A stretch of DNA of 64,000 bases from Methanomicrobiales archaeon (GTDB lineage Archaea > Halobacteriota > Methanomicrobia > Methanomicrobiales > Methanospirillaceae), in NCBI GenBank assembly GCA_022841205.1, contig JALHCK010000003.1:1-64000 (forward strand), given 5' to 3'. The notes beneath the pieces were generated by a model, which searched no databases, was not told the origin of the DNA, and worked only from the letters and a program-made list of their open reading frames with translations. Both the position numbers and the translations under genes were made by a program. Shown here one piece after another: positions 51,025 through 60,117 of the stretch; within the stretch, counting starts at the first letter, position 1, and every line of letters begins with the position of its first letter.

Positions 51025-51034
51025 CGACCGGGCC

Positions 51035-52141
51035 TCAGCCCGGGCGGTAGGGGGTGTTTTCGGACAGGCAGGTGGCCGCTTTGTCCATGATCGCCGGGAG
51101 GTCGCGGGAGTCCCGCCAGTCGTCCATGAGCAGCTCGGCAAGCGATCCACCGGCAATTCGCTCCCCGATGAGGGAAAGGTACGGGCGCTCACCGGGAGCG
51201 GCGTGCCGCTCGGCCATGCGGAGGAGACGGAACAGCTCTGGCCGGAGCGCGTCTGCCCCCCTGGCAATGGCCTGGCCGGTCATATCGAGAAGAGCCCGGC
51301 GGTCGGACTCAAGCCCCGAGAGGTCGGCCCGGAGCAGGGCCCGGATGAAGGCGCAGAGGGCCATGTCGGATGCGACACACTCCTGCTCGTCCATGACCTT
51401 TAGCTCGACGCAGGGCCGGGAGAACCGGACGATCACGCCATACGAGGCGACCCACTCCTTGCAGAGCACCGATCCTTCCCGGCTGCGGAGATCCCGGTAC
51501 ATCCCTTCGAGCCAGGACAGGTATTCATCCCTCGAATGGAGCAGCCCGGGGACGATCCCGTTGCAGATCTGCGGGACCTGGCGCTGGTTCTCCCGGTAAA
51601 AGAGGAGGCGGCTGTCCATCGACCCCGATGGCTCCCCCTCGAAAAACGGTGAGGCGGCGCTGACCGCGACCAGGTATGGGAGGAGGGACCGGAGGGAGTT
51701 GAAGAGACAGACCAGCGATTCCTCTCCCGCGTACTCAAGGTTCACCTGGAGCGACTGGATGTTGAGCCATCCGTGCTGGGAGAGGCCAAAGATCCGGTCG
51801 TAAGCCGCGTATAATTCTTCTTCCTCCTGGTCCCAGACCGCGGTCTCCGTGAGGCGCAGCGAGGGGTGCATCCCGAGCCCGAGGAGCCTGTACCTTCCCC
51901 CGAATCTCCGGGAAAATGACCAGACCCCCCGGGAGACCATCGAGTCGAGCTCCCGGATGGACGATGCCGGGTGGTGGGGGACCACTTCGATGACCGTCTT
52001 CTGGAGCTCCTTTCCAAGCTCTGCACACCCGGACGGCGCCCATGAAGACCCCCGGAGCTCGGCAAGGATACGGTCCGATTCCGGCCTGGGGCAGAGCTCC
52101 GGGCTGTTTATCGAATATTCGTGCTCGGTCCCGATCAGCAC
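51035..52141 (-). CDS. GCS2-type carboxylate-amine ligase (glutamate-cysteine ligase family)
   Basis: The protein (368 residues from the GTG at 52141) starts VLIGTEHEYSIN, the metal-binding opening of the GCS2 family (COG2170, YbdK-like). It continues with KTVIEVVPHHPASSIRELD, LLGLGMHPSLRL, WLNIQSLQVNLEYAGEE and RPCVELKVMDEQEC. These enzymes form amide bonds between a carboxyl and an amine using ATP. The longer ORF from 52369 crosses another likely gene and lacks family sequence. It is the last gene of the RLAN/ATP-grasp operon, and its start overlaps the end of a Cys-rich ORF by seven bases. Confidence 0.85.
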   Translation of the reverse strand: MLIGTEHEYSINSPELCPRPESDRILAELRGSSWAPSGCAELGKELQKTVIEVVPHHPASSIRELDSMVSRGVWSFSRRFGGRYRLLGLGMHPSLRLTETAVWDQEEEELYAAYDRIFGLSQHGWLNIQSLQVNLEYAGEESLVCLFNSLRSLLPYLVAVSAASPFFEGEPSGSMDSRLLFYRENQRQVPQICNGIVPGLLHSRDEYLSWLEGMYRDLRSREGSVLCKEWVASYGVIVRFSRPCVELKVMDEQECVASDMALCAFIRALLRADLSGLESDRRALLDMTGQAIARGADALRPELFRLLRMAERHAAPGERPYLSLIGERIAGGSLAELLMDDWRDSRDLPAIMDKAATCLSENTPYRPG

Positions 52142-52515
52142 GGGAGATCGCCCCCCGGTATCCGGCAGGCAGCCTCGCAGGGAATCCGCAACACCCCGTC
52201 CCGTTCCACGCCAGGCTTCCAGCTCCCATGCAGGAGACCGGCTCGGACGCAGGTATTCTCCCGCCTGTGCCGTGCCCCGGGCACTCCCCACACTGTACCG
52301 AAGACGAAGGGGCCTTGCCGGCAAACCCTGGCATGGGCCCGGCAGCGTCCCGGGTAAAACACAACGCACGCCCGGTCCCCGCCCAATTCAGGGCAGGAAT
52401 TGTCCCGGCACCCGGCAGCCCCGGGCAGGTTGCAGATGGCGACACTCTCGTGGATCCGGTCGCTGGAAGGCGGCGGGTGCGCCCCGCTGCAGCACTCATA
52501 CCCGTCATCGCCCAT
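52135..52515 (-). CDS. Cys-rich small protein between ATP-grasp and GCS2 genes
   Basis: From an ATG at 52515, eight bases after the ATP-grasp stop, the frame gives 126 residues with 12 cysteines. They are scattered singly and in one pair (ECCSGAH, VAICNLPGAAGC, DNSCPEL, ACVVFYPGRC, VCRQGPF, NTCVRAG, PCEAACRIP), and the protein ends LPC. The stop overlaps the GTG of the GCS2 gene. The frame exactly fills the 382-base gap in the operon and its third codon positions are GC-rich. No family is recognised and GC-rich DNA often keeps chance frames open. It could be a substrate or metal-binding partner of the two ligases. Confidence 0.5.
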   Translation of the reverse strand: MGDDGYECCSGAHPPPSSDRIHESVAICNLPGAAGCRDNSCPELGGDRACVVFYPGRCRAHARVCRQGPFVFGTVWGVPGARHRRENTCVRAGLLHGSWKPGVERDGVLRIPCEAACRIPGGDLPC

Positions 52516-52523
52516 CACGCCGC

Positions 52524-53396
52524 TCACCGCTCCAGGAGATGGGAAATTATCGCCTGGTAGACCAGGGGATAGCATCCGTCCTCGCCGCCTTCAAGCGAAG
52601 GGTTGTCGTTTACCTCGATGACCGTGCAGTCGCCGTTGTCCGATTTCAAATCGACCCCGTAGAGGCCGGAACCGATGGCCCGCGCCGCCTGGATGCCGGT
52701 CAGGATGACCCTTGAAGGGGCCTGGTCTGCCGGGATGCTCTCGACTGCACAGTAGACGACGTGGCCGTTGACCGAGTCCTGGATCTTGAAGGTGGCATCC
52801 GGGATCATGTACTTACAGACGTAGAGGAGTTCCCCGTCAAGCACCCCTACCCGCCAGTCGTACCGGCTCTCCACGAACTGCTGGGCAACGATCCAGTCCG
52901 ACATCCTGAAGAAGCGCCTGGCGACCTGCAGGAACTCTCCCGGATTGTTGACCTTCTCCACCCGGAGCGAGAACGAAGTGGACGGCTCCTTGAGGATGAT
53001 CGGGGAGCCGATCTCCCCGAAAATTTCGCGGATCCGGGGGAGGGGGAGGTCATGCCGGGAGATAAATAGGGTCCGGGGGATGGGCACACCGTGTTGCATG
53101 AGCCGGGAGTACATGTTGACCTTGTCCGAGCAGATCCGGATCGAGTCCGGGTCATCGATCACCGGGATCCCGTCTGCCTCGGCCATGCGGGAGGCGACGT
53201 AGGTCACGTTCAGGGGATCGGTGCGGGCCCTGATGAAAAGGGCATCCATGGCCGGGATCTTCCTCGTGTCGACCGGGAAGAGAAACTCTGCGGAATGCCC
53301 CATCTCCTCGGCAACGTCCCGGCAGCGGATCAGGGCATGGAGCTGTTCAGCGCTCGAGAGGGTCTTTCGGTCAACGAAGATACCAAGCCTGCTCAT
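52524..53396 (-). CDS. RimK-type ATP-grasp ligase
   Basis: The 290-residue protein has the ATP-grasp fold: preATP-grasp part (LGIFVDRKTLSSAEQLHALI), DPDSIRICSDKVNMYSRLMQHGVPIPRTLFI, ATP-binding SPIILKEPSTSFSLRVEKV, a core (WRVGVLDGELLYVCKY) and the metal-binding DCTVIEVNDNPSLEGGED. RimK-like enzymes join an amino acid, usually glutamate, to a carboxyl group of protein, peptide or cofactor. It overlaps the RLAN-like gene by four bases. In bacteria the RLAN part is fused to such an ATP-grasp domain; here they are separate genes. Confidence 0.9.
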   Translation of the reverse strand: MSRLGIFVDRKTLSSAEQLHALIRCRDVAEEMGHSAEFLFPVDTRKIPAMDALFIRARTDPLNVTYVASRMAEADGIPVIDDPDSIRICSDKVNMYSRLMQHGVPIPRTLFISRHDLPLPRIREIFGEIGSPIILKEPSTSFSLRVEKVNNPGEFLQVARRFFRMSDWIVAQQFVESRYDWRVGVLDGELLYVCKYMIPDATFKIQDSVNGHVVYCAVESIPADQAPSRVILTGIQAARAIGSGLYGVDLKSDNGDCTVIEVNDNPSLEGGEDGCYPLVYQAIISHLLER

Positions 53397-54118
53397 AGGA
53401 ACTCCTGGCCTGACAGGAAGATGCGAAGCAGGGATTTCTCCGGTTTCGAGAGCGCCGAGTACCGGGCCGGGGCAAGCGACGAGAGCAGGTGGGCTTCGTC
53501 GCGCTTTATCAGGACCATGGTGACCAGTGGGATGTGGAACTCCGCAAACAGCATTTCGGCGAAGCGGGAGAGTTCTTCACCGTGCCCATGGGTACGCCCG
53601 AAGATGGCATGGGCGGATGTCACCTGGTCACCATCCTCGAGAGGCTGGCAGCAGAACGGGTACTTGCCACCGTTGGTGATGTGCCGGATCACCTCTTTTG
53701 CCGAATCCATTCCCTGCACCACGGCGTAGCCGGACGTGCAGGAAAAGTAGTTGAGACCATAGAGTACGGCCGGTGCTTTTCCGCATGACTGGGAGATGAT
53801 GCAGTCGGCAACCGGTATCCCTGCCCGTGATGCCCGGTCAAGGCAGACCGGGACAATGCAGGCATCGAGCACCGACCGGCTGTCGGGAAAGACCCTCTCC
53901 CCGGAAAGTTCCCGCGAGAGGATGAGGTAGTAAGGGTCGGTCTTGTAATCGTACTTCTCGCTTACCACGAAGAGGCTGCCGTTCCGGGCTGCAAGGTAGG
54001 TCGAACCGCTCCGGAGCCTTCGGTGACGGCCCGCTCCCGGCGTCTCAATGGGAGACGGCCGGCAATGGTCCGGGGGCTCTTTTCTGGAAAAAGAGACCTC
54101 TGCGGGACTATCGTTCAT
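53393..54118 (-). CDS. RLAN-like (RimK-like ATP-grasp N-terminal) protein
   Basis: The 241-residue protein has a conserved block GSLFVVSEKYDYKTDPYYLILSRELSGERVFPDSRSVLDA (residues about 47-86), matching the pattern of the RLAN domain (PF14401) that precedes ATP-grasp domains in bacterial fused proteins. A later part has CGKAPAVLYGLNYFSCTSGYAVVQGMD and CCQPLEDGDQVTSAHAIFGR. It probably binds or presents the acceptor substrate. The ATG at 54118 overlaps the end of a 40-codon leader frame (ATGA). The stop overlaps the ATP-grasp start. This assignment rests on motif likeness plus context. Confidence 0.65.
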   Translation of the reverse strand: MNDSPAEVSFSRKEPPDHCRPSPIETPGAGRHRRLRSGSTYLAARNGSLFVVSEKYDYKTDPYYLILSRELSGERVFPDSRSVLDACIVPVCLDRASRAGIPVADCIISQSCGKAPAVLYGLNYFSCTSGYAVVQGMDSAKEVIRHITNGGKYPFCCQPLEDGDQVTSAHAIFGRTHGHGEELSRFAEMLFAEFHIPLVTMVLIKRDEAHLLSSLAPARYSALSKPEKSLLRIFLSGQEFL

Positions 54119-54739
54119 GCGAAAAAGAACACTCTCCGGTGATCTTGGCGGGGGTGCAGGACTGGACCAGCCAGCTGGGAGAAAGGATAATAATCATGGA
54201 AAAGAGCCAGGGTTTCCGGATAATTCCGTATATTCATGGAGGACCACAGGCTGCAGGTGCAGCTTATCCGTGTATGTTCGCCATAGCTATGGTTCACCAT
54301 CAAGGATATAAACCTGGCTGTCGCGGGGACACCCGGTTGGCTCTCCAGGCTGCCTGCCACCAGGACAGTGGCCGGGGGTCATCCCCGGTCCAAAATGATC
54401 CAGCTTTGGCGAATTTTCCCACGGCGCATTATCCTCGTTTCGGTTCGGTGCCAGGTGCCGGAGATACGGGCAGGGCACTCCCGGTCAAGCAGACTCCTGC
54501 CCCCTCGTTGAGGAGATCCGACTCCGACTCCCCCCGGACCCGGGCATCTTGGAGACCGGGAGCACCCATCCCCCCGGACAGGGGCTCCGGGGCTTCCCGC
54601 GAGCCCTTTGACGCTCTCGCAATCGTTCCAGCCCCCGCATGGGCAAATGCCAGGCCATTGTTTCCCCGGATGCAATCGCGCCCGGGCATGGGCATAACTT
54701 ATATCAGCGGAGGTTCTCCATATCTCCCTTTGAGGGGTT
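54119..54739. other. Divergent intergenic region of about 620 bases
   Basis: This region separates the RLAN-like gene (minus) from the thioredoxin gene (plus). A minus-strand TATA-like GTTTATATC (54305-54313) could drive the amidoligase operon with a leader of about 165 bases; within it a 40-codon frame (54115-54237, starting MNIRNYPETLALFHDYYPF) ends in ATGA overlapping the RLAN start. From 54330 to 54690 I see only CCGG-rich palindromic patches and no gene. Confidence 0.45.
54696..54705 (+). promoter_or_regulatory. TATA box of the thioredoxin-like gene
   Basis: AACTTATATC lies about 40 bases before the ATG at 54740, predicting a short leader with GGAGG at 54709-54713. Confidence 0.5.
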
Positions 54740-55129
54740 ATGGAAGCCACCGTCCTTGAACTGACCGACATCACCTGGGAAGAGGCTCTCGAGCGATCTT
54801 CCCTCCCGCTCCTCGTGATGTTCTATAGCCCGACCTGCTCGCACTGCAGGACCATGGAGCCGTATTTCCGTCAATATGCGCAGGAATTTGCAGGGACTGC
54901 CGGGTTTGCCCGGGTCGATATCACCATGAACCAGTGGACGGCAGAACGGTACGGGGTGAGGAGCACCCCGACCTTCAAGATGTTCTGCCATGGAAAACCG
55001 TTCCAGGAAATGGTGGGAGCGGTTTACCCCGCACTCCTTAAGCGCATGGTGGAAGAAGCGCTGAAGACCGGTTCGGAGTGCATCAAGGCATCGACGGAAA
55101 TCAGCTACGATGTCACCGGGTACGGATAA
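54740..55129 (+). CDS. Thioredoxin family protein
   Basis: The 129-residue protein has a thioredoxin fold with the active-site motif CSHC (C33-C36) in FYSPTCSHCRTMEPYF, where classical thioredoxins have CGPC. The cis-proline loop is RSTPTFKMF. The His in the motif suggests a more oxidising potential, as in DsbA-like enzymes, although there is no signal peptide. It lies upstream of a gene for an exported protein and downstream of the amidoligase operon, which is on the other strand. Confidence 0.9.
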   Translation: MEATVLELTDITWEEALERSSLPLLVMFYSPTCSHCRTMEPYFRQYAQEFAGTAGFARVDITMNQWTAERYGVRSTPTFKMFCHGKPFQEMVGAVYPALLKRMVEEALKTGSECIKASTEISYDVTGYG

Positions 55130-55283
55130 GGTCGAAAGCCCGGTTTGCAACCCGGACGAGAGCGTGGGTAAGCAGGGACAACCCCGGATACATCCGGTGG
55201 TGCGGGACTTTCACCGGAGGCTGGATCTCTCCCGTTACCGGTAAGGTTTTTCTGCCGGGAAAGCAACATTTGTTGTTATTAAT

Positions 55284-56600
55284 ATGACAACACAAGGGAG
55301 AGCCGCTCCGTGCCTGTGCGCTCTCATCATCGTGCTGATGCTCGCTTCGATTCCGGCAGCCGCCGCCCCCCGGTATCTTGGAGGGGAACCGGAATTCAGG
55401 GCGGCAATCGAGAGCCCGGACAAGCTCCTTCCCGGTACCGCGACCACCCTGGTCATCCACCTGGAAAACCGCGGAGGCGACCCGCAGGTGATCGTCTCTC
55501 CCCCCGGTAGCACCGGCCCGCCGCCAAGTACGGCCATCGGGGTGACGGCAACGCTCGATGCCGGCGAAGCGCCCCTCGCCCTGAAGACTGGCCGGCAGAT
55601 GGTCGGAAGCCTCGCATCCGGGGAGGGGGTGCGCATACCCTTCGCGCTGACGGTGATGCCCGGTGCCACGGGAGGCGACTACGAGCTCCCTCTCACCCTT
55701 TTCTACACCCGGCTTTCATCCGAAGAACAGGTGGATTCCGGGAGCGTCATCTACCATTACGCGGAAGAGACAGCACTCGTGCCGGTCCTGGTACGGATCG
55801 ATGATGTCGTGAGGATCGCGGTCACGGATGTATCGGCCGGCAGTCTCACCCCCGGAGGGGAAGGGACCCTCGCCCTCGGGATCGAAAATACCGGCTCGCT
55901 CGAGGGGACAGGGGCAGTGGCCCGCATCCGCCGGGCAGACGGGAGCCCGGTAATCCCGGTGACCGGGACGGTGTATATTGGCACCTTCTCCCCAGGAGCG
56001 GTGCACGAATGCCGGTTCAAGGTGAGGATTGATGATACCGCCGGGGCAGGGACCTATCCACTGGAAATTGCCGTCGACTACCGGGGCCGGTCGGGTGAGC
56101 CCCTGGCTTCCGAACCAGAGACCGTCGGCATCCCGGTTGCCGGGAAAATAACCTTTGGTACCCACTCCGGCACCCCCCTGGTGTACCGGGGTAGCCGTGC
56201 ACCGGTTGACATCACCTTCGAAAATACCGGCCCCGCGACCGTGTACAGCGCACAGGCCCGGATCAGTGCCGTCGAGCCTTTCACCGGCTACCGCGACACC
56301 GCGAAACTTGGCGACCTCGCACCCGGAGAGCAGGCATCTGCCCGGTTCGAAATCGGGGTGGGCAAGGCAGCAACGCTGAAGGATTACGGGCTTGATGCCG
56401 AGATCCGTTACCGCGATGAGGAAGGCCAGGACCGTATCTCCGATCCCCTCACAGTAAGCATCACGGTAGGCGAACGCCCCGGACTCCTCCGCATCTTTTC
56501 CGACCCGCTCATACTGAGCGTGATCGTGGCCCTGGCCATCGGCATCGGGTACTACCTGAAGGTATACCGGAACAACAGGGACGACCGGCCGGAAGAGTAA
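55284..56600 (+). CDS. Exported COG1361-like surface protein with CARDB-type repeats
   Basis: The 438-residue protein has a signal peptide (residues about 7-28, CALIIVLMLASIPAAAA), several Ig-like/CARDB-type beta domains (repeats with phrases like TLVIHLENRGG, TLALGIENTGSLEGTG and DITFENTGPATVYSAQARI) and a C-terminal transmembrane helix (PLILSVIVALAIGIGYYL) followed by a charged cytosolic tail (KVYRNNRDDRPEE). It would be anchored at the cell surface with the domains outside. COG1361 proteins often accompany exporters of the RND or ABC type; none follows here. Confidence 0.85.
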   Translation: MTTQGRAAPCLCALIIVLMLASIPAAAAPRYLGGEPEFRAAIESPDKLLPGTATTLVIHLENRGGDPQVIVSPPGSTGPPPSTAIGVTATLDAGEAPLALKTGRQMVGSLASGEGVRIPFALTVMPGATGGDYELPLTLFYTRLSSEEQVDSGSVIYHYAEETALVPVLVRIDDVVRIAVTDVSAGSLTPGGEGTLALGIENTGSLEGTGAVARIRRADGSPVIPVTGTVYIGTFSPGAVHECRFKVRIDDTAGAGTYPLEIAVDYRGRSGEPLASEPETVGIPVAGKITFGTHSGTPLVYRGSRAPVDITFENTGPATVYSAQARISAVEPFTGYRDTAKLGDLAPGEQASARFEIGVGKAATLKDYGLDAEIRYRDEEGQDRISDPLTVSITVGERPGLLRIFSDPLILSVIVALAIGIGYYLKVYRNNRDDRPEE

Positions 56601-56776
56601 AACGCCGGGGATTTCCTGGTGCCCGTATCCCAGGCCCCTGCACAGGAATACACGGGGGAATCCCTAAGGCAATCGGCGTGGCACCCCAGGTGTTTGCGGG
56701 CACGAATCCATTTTTTTGCATGCGCCCCGGTTGGAGTTTCAGAAGCGCAGGGATTCGCGAAAAAAAGGTTTTAGGG

Positions 56777-58012
56777 TTACTTGAATATATCGAAGATCTG
56801 GTCGCTTCCGGTAGCAGCCAGGCGGTCCCGCTCTTCCCGTTCCTCGACGAGGGCGAGCAGCGGCAGGGACATGTCGACGCCCGGGACATGGCCAAACATC
56901 TTCTCAAGCTCCACCTGCTGGGCGTGCATGAAGAGGGCGTTTGGGATATCCATGGCGCACAGCTCCTGGCACTGCCCGCAGTTGACGCAGGAGTCGGCGA
57001 TATGGGCGTAGCGGATGAGGTGGAACATGAAGTTCGGAGGAACCTCGCCGGGCTTGACCAGGTAGGGCTTCTTAGTGCTGCACTCGACACAGTAGCAGAT
57101 CGGGCAGCTGTCGATGCACTGGTAGCACTTGATACACCGGGAGGTCTCTTTCACGATCTTTGCCAGGCGCTCCCTGCCGGTGCCGAGGCCTTCGAAGTCC
57201 TTTGCCCGCCACTTGTCACCGAGCTTTAACATGGCGTTTTCGACCTTGCTCCGGATCTCGATCCCCTTCGGGATAGGTGCCTCGGTCTTCAGTACACCGG
57301 CCCTGACCGCCTCGTCAAGGAGCCTTGCTCCCTTCTCGCTGCAGACCTCGATGAACGTTGCCTTCCCTGCCTTGTCACCGATGACCCCCCAGTTGCCGCA
57401 GGCGAGATCGGCCTGGCGGGTGACTTTCAGCTTGCAACGGCGGCAGTTGGGACGCCGGCCGTAACCGGCCTCTTCGAGGTCGTCTATTGAGATCCCCTTG
57501 TGTCCATCCTCGTACTCGATGATGAACTGGCCCTTGTCGATCTCCTCCTTGTGTACCTTGTCGGGGTCGACCTCGAACTTCTCCCGGATCATCTTGCGGG
57601 CGGTGACAGGACTGACGGTCCCGCCGCAGTTCACGCCGATCATGATGATGTTGTCCAAGTTGACCTGCTGGCGCTTGGCAAGCTCGTAGAGGCCCATCAT
57701 GTCGCAACCCTTGACGGTCATGGCGATCTTCTTGTCCCTGGCACCGTCAAGGTACTTCTTGACCAGCTTTGAGAGGAGCAGTGTCCCGCAGTGGAGTGAT
57801 CCGGCTGTCTTGTCGAGTTCCTTGGGATCGGTTATGTAAGTCGGGACAGCATCGTAGATATCCTGTCCTCTCTTCACGGCAAAGACCCCGTCGACCATCT
57901 TCTTCTCCAGTGCAAACTTGAGGAGCTGGGTTACCGCCCCGCCGCACTCTGCTTTCTTCTGGAGTTCAGCATCCGTGGTCCAGGCGTAGACCATGTCACC
58001 TTTCTTCGACAT
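56777..58012 (-). CDS. fdhB: F420-dependent formate dehydrogenase beta subunit FdhB
   Basis: The 411-residue subunit carries FAD and iron-sulfur clusters and passes electrons from FdhA to coenzyme F420. It shows GVFAVKRGQDIYDAVPTYI, MTVKGCDMMGLYELAKRQQV, RRPNCRRCKLKV and GNWGVIGDKAGKATFIEV, characteristic of the FrhB/FdhB F420-binding family, plus two C-terminal [4Fe-4S] motifs (CIKCYQCIDSCPICYC and CVNCGQCQELC). It starts one base after the fdhA stop codon, so the subunits are made together. Confidence 0.94.
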   Translation of the reverse strand: MSKKGDMVYAWTTDAELQKKAECGGAVTQLLKFALEKKMVDGVFAVKRGQDIYDAVPTYITDPKELDKTAGSLHCGTLLLSKLVKKYLDGARDKKIAMTVKGCDMMGLYELAKRQQVNLDNIIMIGVNCGGTVSPVTARKMIREKFEVDPDKVHKEEIDKGQFIIEYEDGHKGISIDDLEEAGYGRRPNCRRCKLKVTRQADLACGNWGVIGDKAGKATFIEVCSEKGARLLDEAVRAGVLKTEAPIPKGIEIRSKVENAMLKLGDKWRAKDFEGLGTGRERLAKIVKETSRCIKCYQCIDSCPICYCVECSTKKPYLVKPGEVPPNFMFHLIRYAHIADSCVNCGQCQELCAMDIPNALFMHAQQVELEKMFGHVPGVDMSLPLLALVEEREERDRLAATGSDQIFDIFK

Positions 58013-60082
58013 TTACTTCCCCTCCGTGATCTTTTCAACCCTGATAGCACAGGCCTTGAATTCCGGGATCTTGGCTATGGGGTCGAGGGCATTGTTGGTG
58101 AGGACGTTTGCTGCGCACTCGGTGTAGTGGAACGGCATGAACATCACGCCCTTCATGATACCATTCGTAACCCGTGCCGGCACGTTCACCTGCCCGCGGC
58201 GGGTGATGGCCCGGACCATTTCCTTGTCCCTGATACCTAGCGCCTTTGCGTCCTCGGTGTTGATCTCTATCCACCCGGTTGGCTCTTCTGCCTCCAGGGT
58301 CTCGGAACGCCGGGTCATTGTGCCGGTGTGCCATTGCCACAGGCAGCGGCCGGTGGTGAAGACAAACGGGTACTCCGCGTCGGGGACCTCGGCCGGGGGC
58401 TTGTAGGGTACACCAAAGAACTGCCCAAGGCCGTCAGGATGGGCAAACTTCTCCTTGTGCAGGATCGGGGTCCCCGGGTGGTCCACGGTCGGGCAGGGCC
58501 AGTGGGCTGCCTCGGGCATGTTCAGGCGGGCATAGGTCATTCCTGCGTAGGAGGGTGTGACCTTCCGGATCTCTTCGAAGATATCTTCAGCACTGTTCCA
58601 GGGGAACTGCTTGGCATAGCCCATCTTTGCAGCGAGCTCCTTGATGATCACCCAGTCAAGCTTTGCCTGTCCGGGCGGGGCCTGGGCCGTCCGCCACATC
58701 TGGACGCGGCGCTCGGTGCTGGTCTGCGTGCCGTCCTTCTCGGCATAGCAGCAGGCGGGCAGGATCACATCGGCAAGCTCGCCGGTCTCGTTCATGAAGA
58801 TGTCCTGAACGACAAGGAACTCGAGGCCCTCGAGCGCCTTCTTCACGTGGTTGAGGTCAGGATCGGAGATCATCGGGTTCTCGCCCATGATGTACATGCA
58901 CTTCAGCTCGCCGGGCTTGTCGGCAAGGACATCCATCATGACCGTGACCTCGTAGCCGTTCTTGGGCTCGCATATACCGTCAGGGAAGCCCCAGGCATCG
59001 GAAAACTTCTTGTGGGCAGCCTCGTCTATGACCTTCTGGTAGCCGGTAAAGACAACCGGCAGCGCACCCATGTCGCAGGCGCCCTGCACGTTATTCTGTC
59101 CTCGCAGCGCGTTCACACCGGTGCCCGGCCTGCCCAGGTTCCCGGTCAGCATCTGGATGTTGGCCACCGATCTGACGTTGTCAACGCCGGTGGTATGCTG
59201 GGTGATGCCCATCGAGTAGAGGATCGCTGTCGCGCCGGACTTGGAAATCCATTCGGCACAGGTCTTGAGCTGGTCGACCGGGATTCCGGAGATCTTCGAT
59301 ACGTTATCGAGTGCATACTCCGGCTTCATGACCTCTTCTTTCAGCTTGTCGAAGTCCTTGGTCCGGTTCTTGATAAAGTCCTTGTTCTCCCAGCCGTTCT
59401 TCAGGATCTCCTGCATCAGCCCGTTGAGGATGGCGACATCCGATCCTGACCGGAACTGCATGTACAGGTCAGCCTGCTTGCCGGTGGGTGTCAGGCGCGG
59501 GTCGGCATAGATGAGCTTGGCGCCATTCATCTTTGCCTGCATCACCTTGCGACCGATAAGCGGGTGCTGCTCAAAGGTGTTGCTTCCGAGGATGAAGACG
59601 CACCTGGAGTCGGCGATGTCGAGGATGGAGTTGGTCATGGCACCCGATCCGAAGGTCGATGCCAGTCCCGCGACCGTTGAGGCATGGCAGAGCCGTGCGC
59701 AGTGGTCGATGTGCCGGGTCTTGAGCACACCGCGGGCAAACTTCATCATGGCGTAGTTCTCCTCGTTCGAGCAACGAGCGGAAGAGAGACAGGCGCACTC
59801 GTCAGGCTTGTACTGCTTGAACTTCCTGGTGATCAGGTCATAGGCCTCGTCCCAGCTCGCCTCGACAAACTTCCCGTCCTTCTTGATAAGCGGCGTTGTC
59901 AGGCGGTCGGGGTGGTTCACGAACTCGTGGGCATAGGCGCCCTTGGGGCACACCTTGCCTTCATTGACCGGAGATCGCTGGTAGGGAGCGACGTCCACCA
60001 CCTTTCCGTCCTTGACCACGAGGTTGAAAGAGCAACCTGTCCCGCAATAGGGGCAGGTCGTCTGCACATACTTCACGTCCAT
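58013..60082 (-). CDS. fdhA: Formate dehydrogenase alpha subunit FdhA (Cys form)
   Basis: FdhA oxidises formate to CO2 at a molybdenum or tungsten pterin site. The protein (689 residues from the ATG at 60082) has an N-terminal cluster motif TTCPYCGTGCSFNL with a fourth Cys in GKVCPKGAYAHEF, the active-site segment HCARLCHASTVAGLAS with Cys (near residue 132) instead of selenocysteine, and the dinucleotide-binding blocks (SNTFEQHPLIG, YADPRLTPTG). The ATG at 60097 is five codons earlier. A TATA-like TTAAATAAG is at 60118-60126 on the minus strand. It shows the organism can use formate for methanogenesis. Confidence 0.95.
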   Translation of the reverse strand: MDVKYVQTTCPYCGTGCSFNLVVKDGKVVDVAPYQRSPVNEGKVCPKGAYAHEFVNHPDRLTTPLIKKDGKFVEASWDEAYDLITRKFKQYKPDECACLSSARCSNEENYAMMKFARGVLKTRHIDHCARLCHASTVAGLASTFGSGAMTNSILDIADSRCVFILGSNTFEQHPLIGRKVMQAKMNGAKLIYADPRLTPTGKQADLYMQFRSGSDVAILNGLMQEILKNGWENKDFIKNRTKDFDKLKEEVMKPEYALDNVSKISGIPVDQLKTCAEWISKSGATAILYSMGITQHTTGVDNVRSVANIQMLTGNLGRPGTGVNALRGQNNVQGACDMGALPVVFTGYQKVIDEAAHKKFSDAWGFPDGICEPKNGYEVTVMMDVLADKPGELKCMYIMGENPMISDPDLNHVKKALEGLEFLVVQDIFMNETGELADVILPACCYAEKDGTQTSTERRVQMWRTAQAPPGQAKLDWVIIKELAAKMGYAKQFPWNSAEDIFEEIRKVTPSYAGMTYARLNMPEAAHWPCPTVDHPGTPILHKEKFAHPDGLGQFFGVPYKPPAEVPDAEYPFVFTTGRCLWQWHTGTMTRRSETLEAEEPTGWIEINTEDAKALGIRDKEMVRAITRRGQVNVPARVTNGIMKGVMFMPFHYTECAANVLTNNALDPIAKIPEFKACAIRVEKITEGK

Positions 60083-60117
60083 GGTTAGTAACCTCATTAC
60101 TGATCTCGGACACCATC

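Noticed and set aside
52142..52369. Upstream extension of the GCS2 gene to an ATG at 52369
   Set aside because: The extra 76 residues show no family similarity and compete with the Cys-rich frame; GCS2 proteins begin right at the GTEHE motif.
58328..59449. 373-codon open frame opposite fdhA
   Set aside because: It is antisense to a well-conserved formate dehydrogenase with all cluster motifs.
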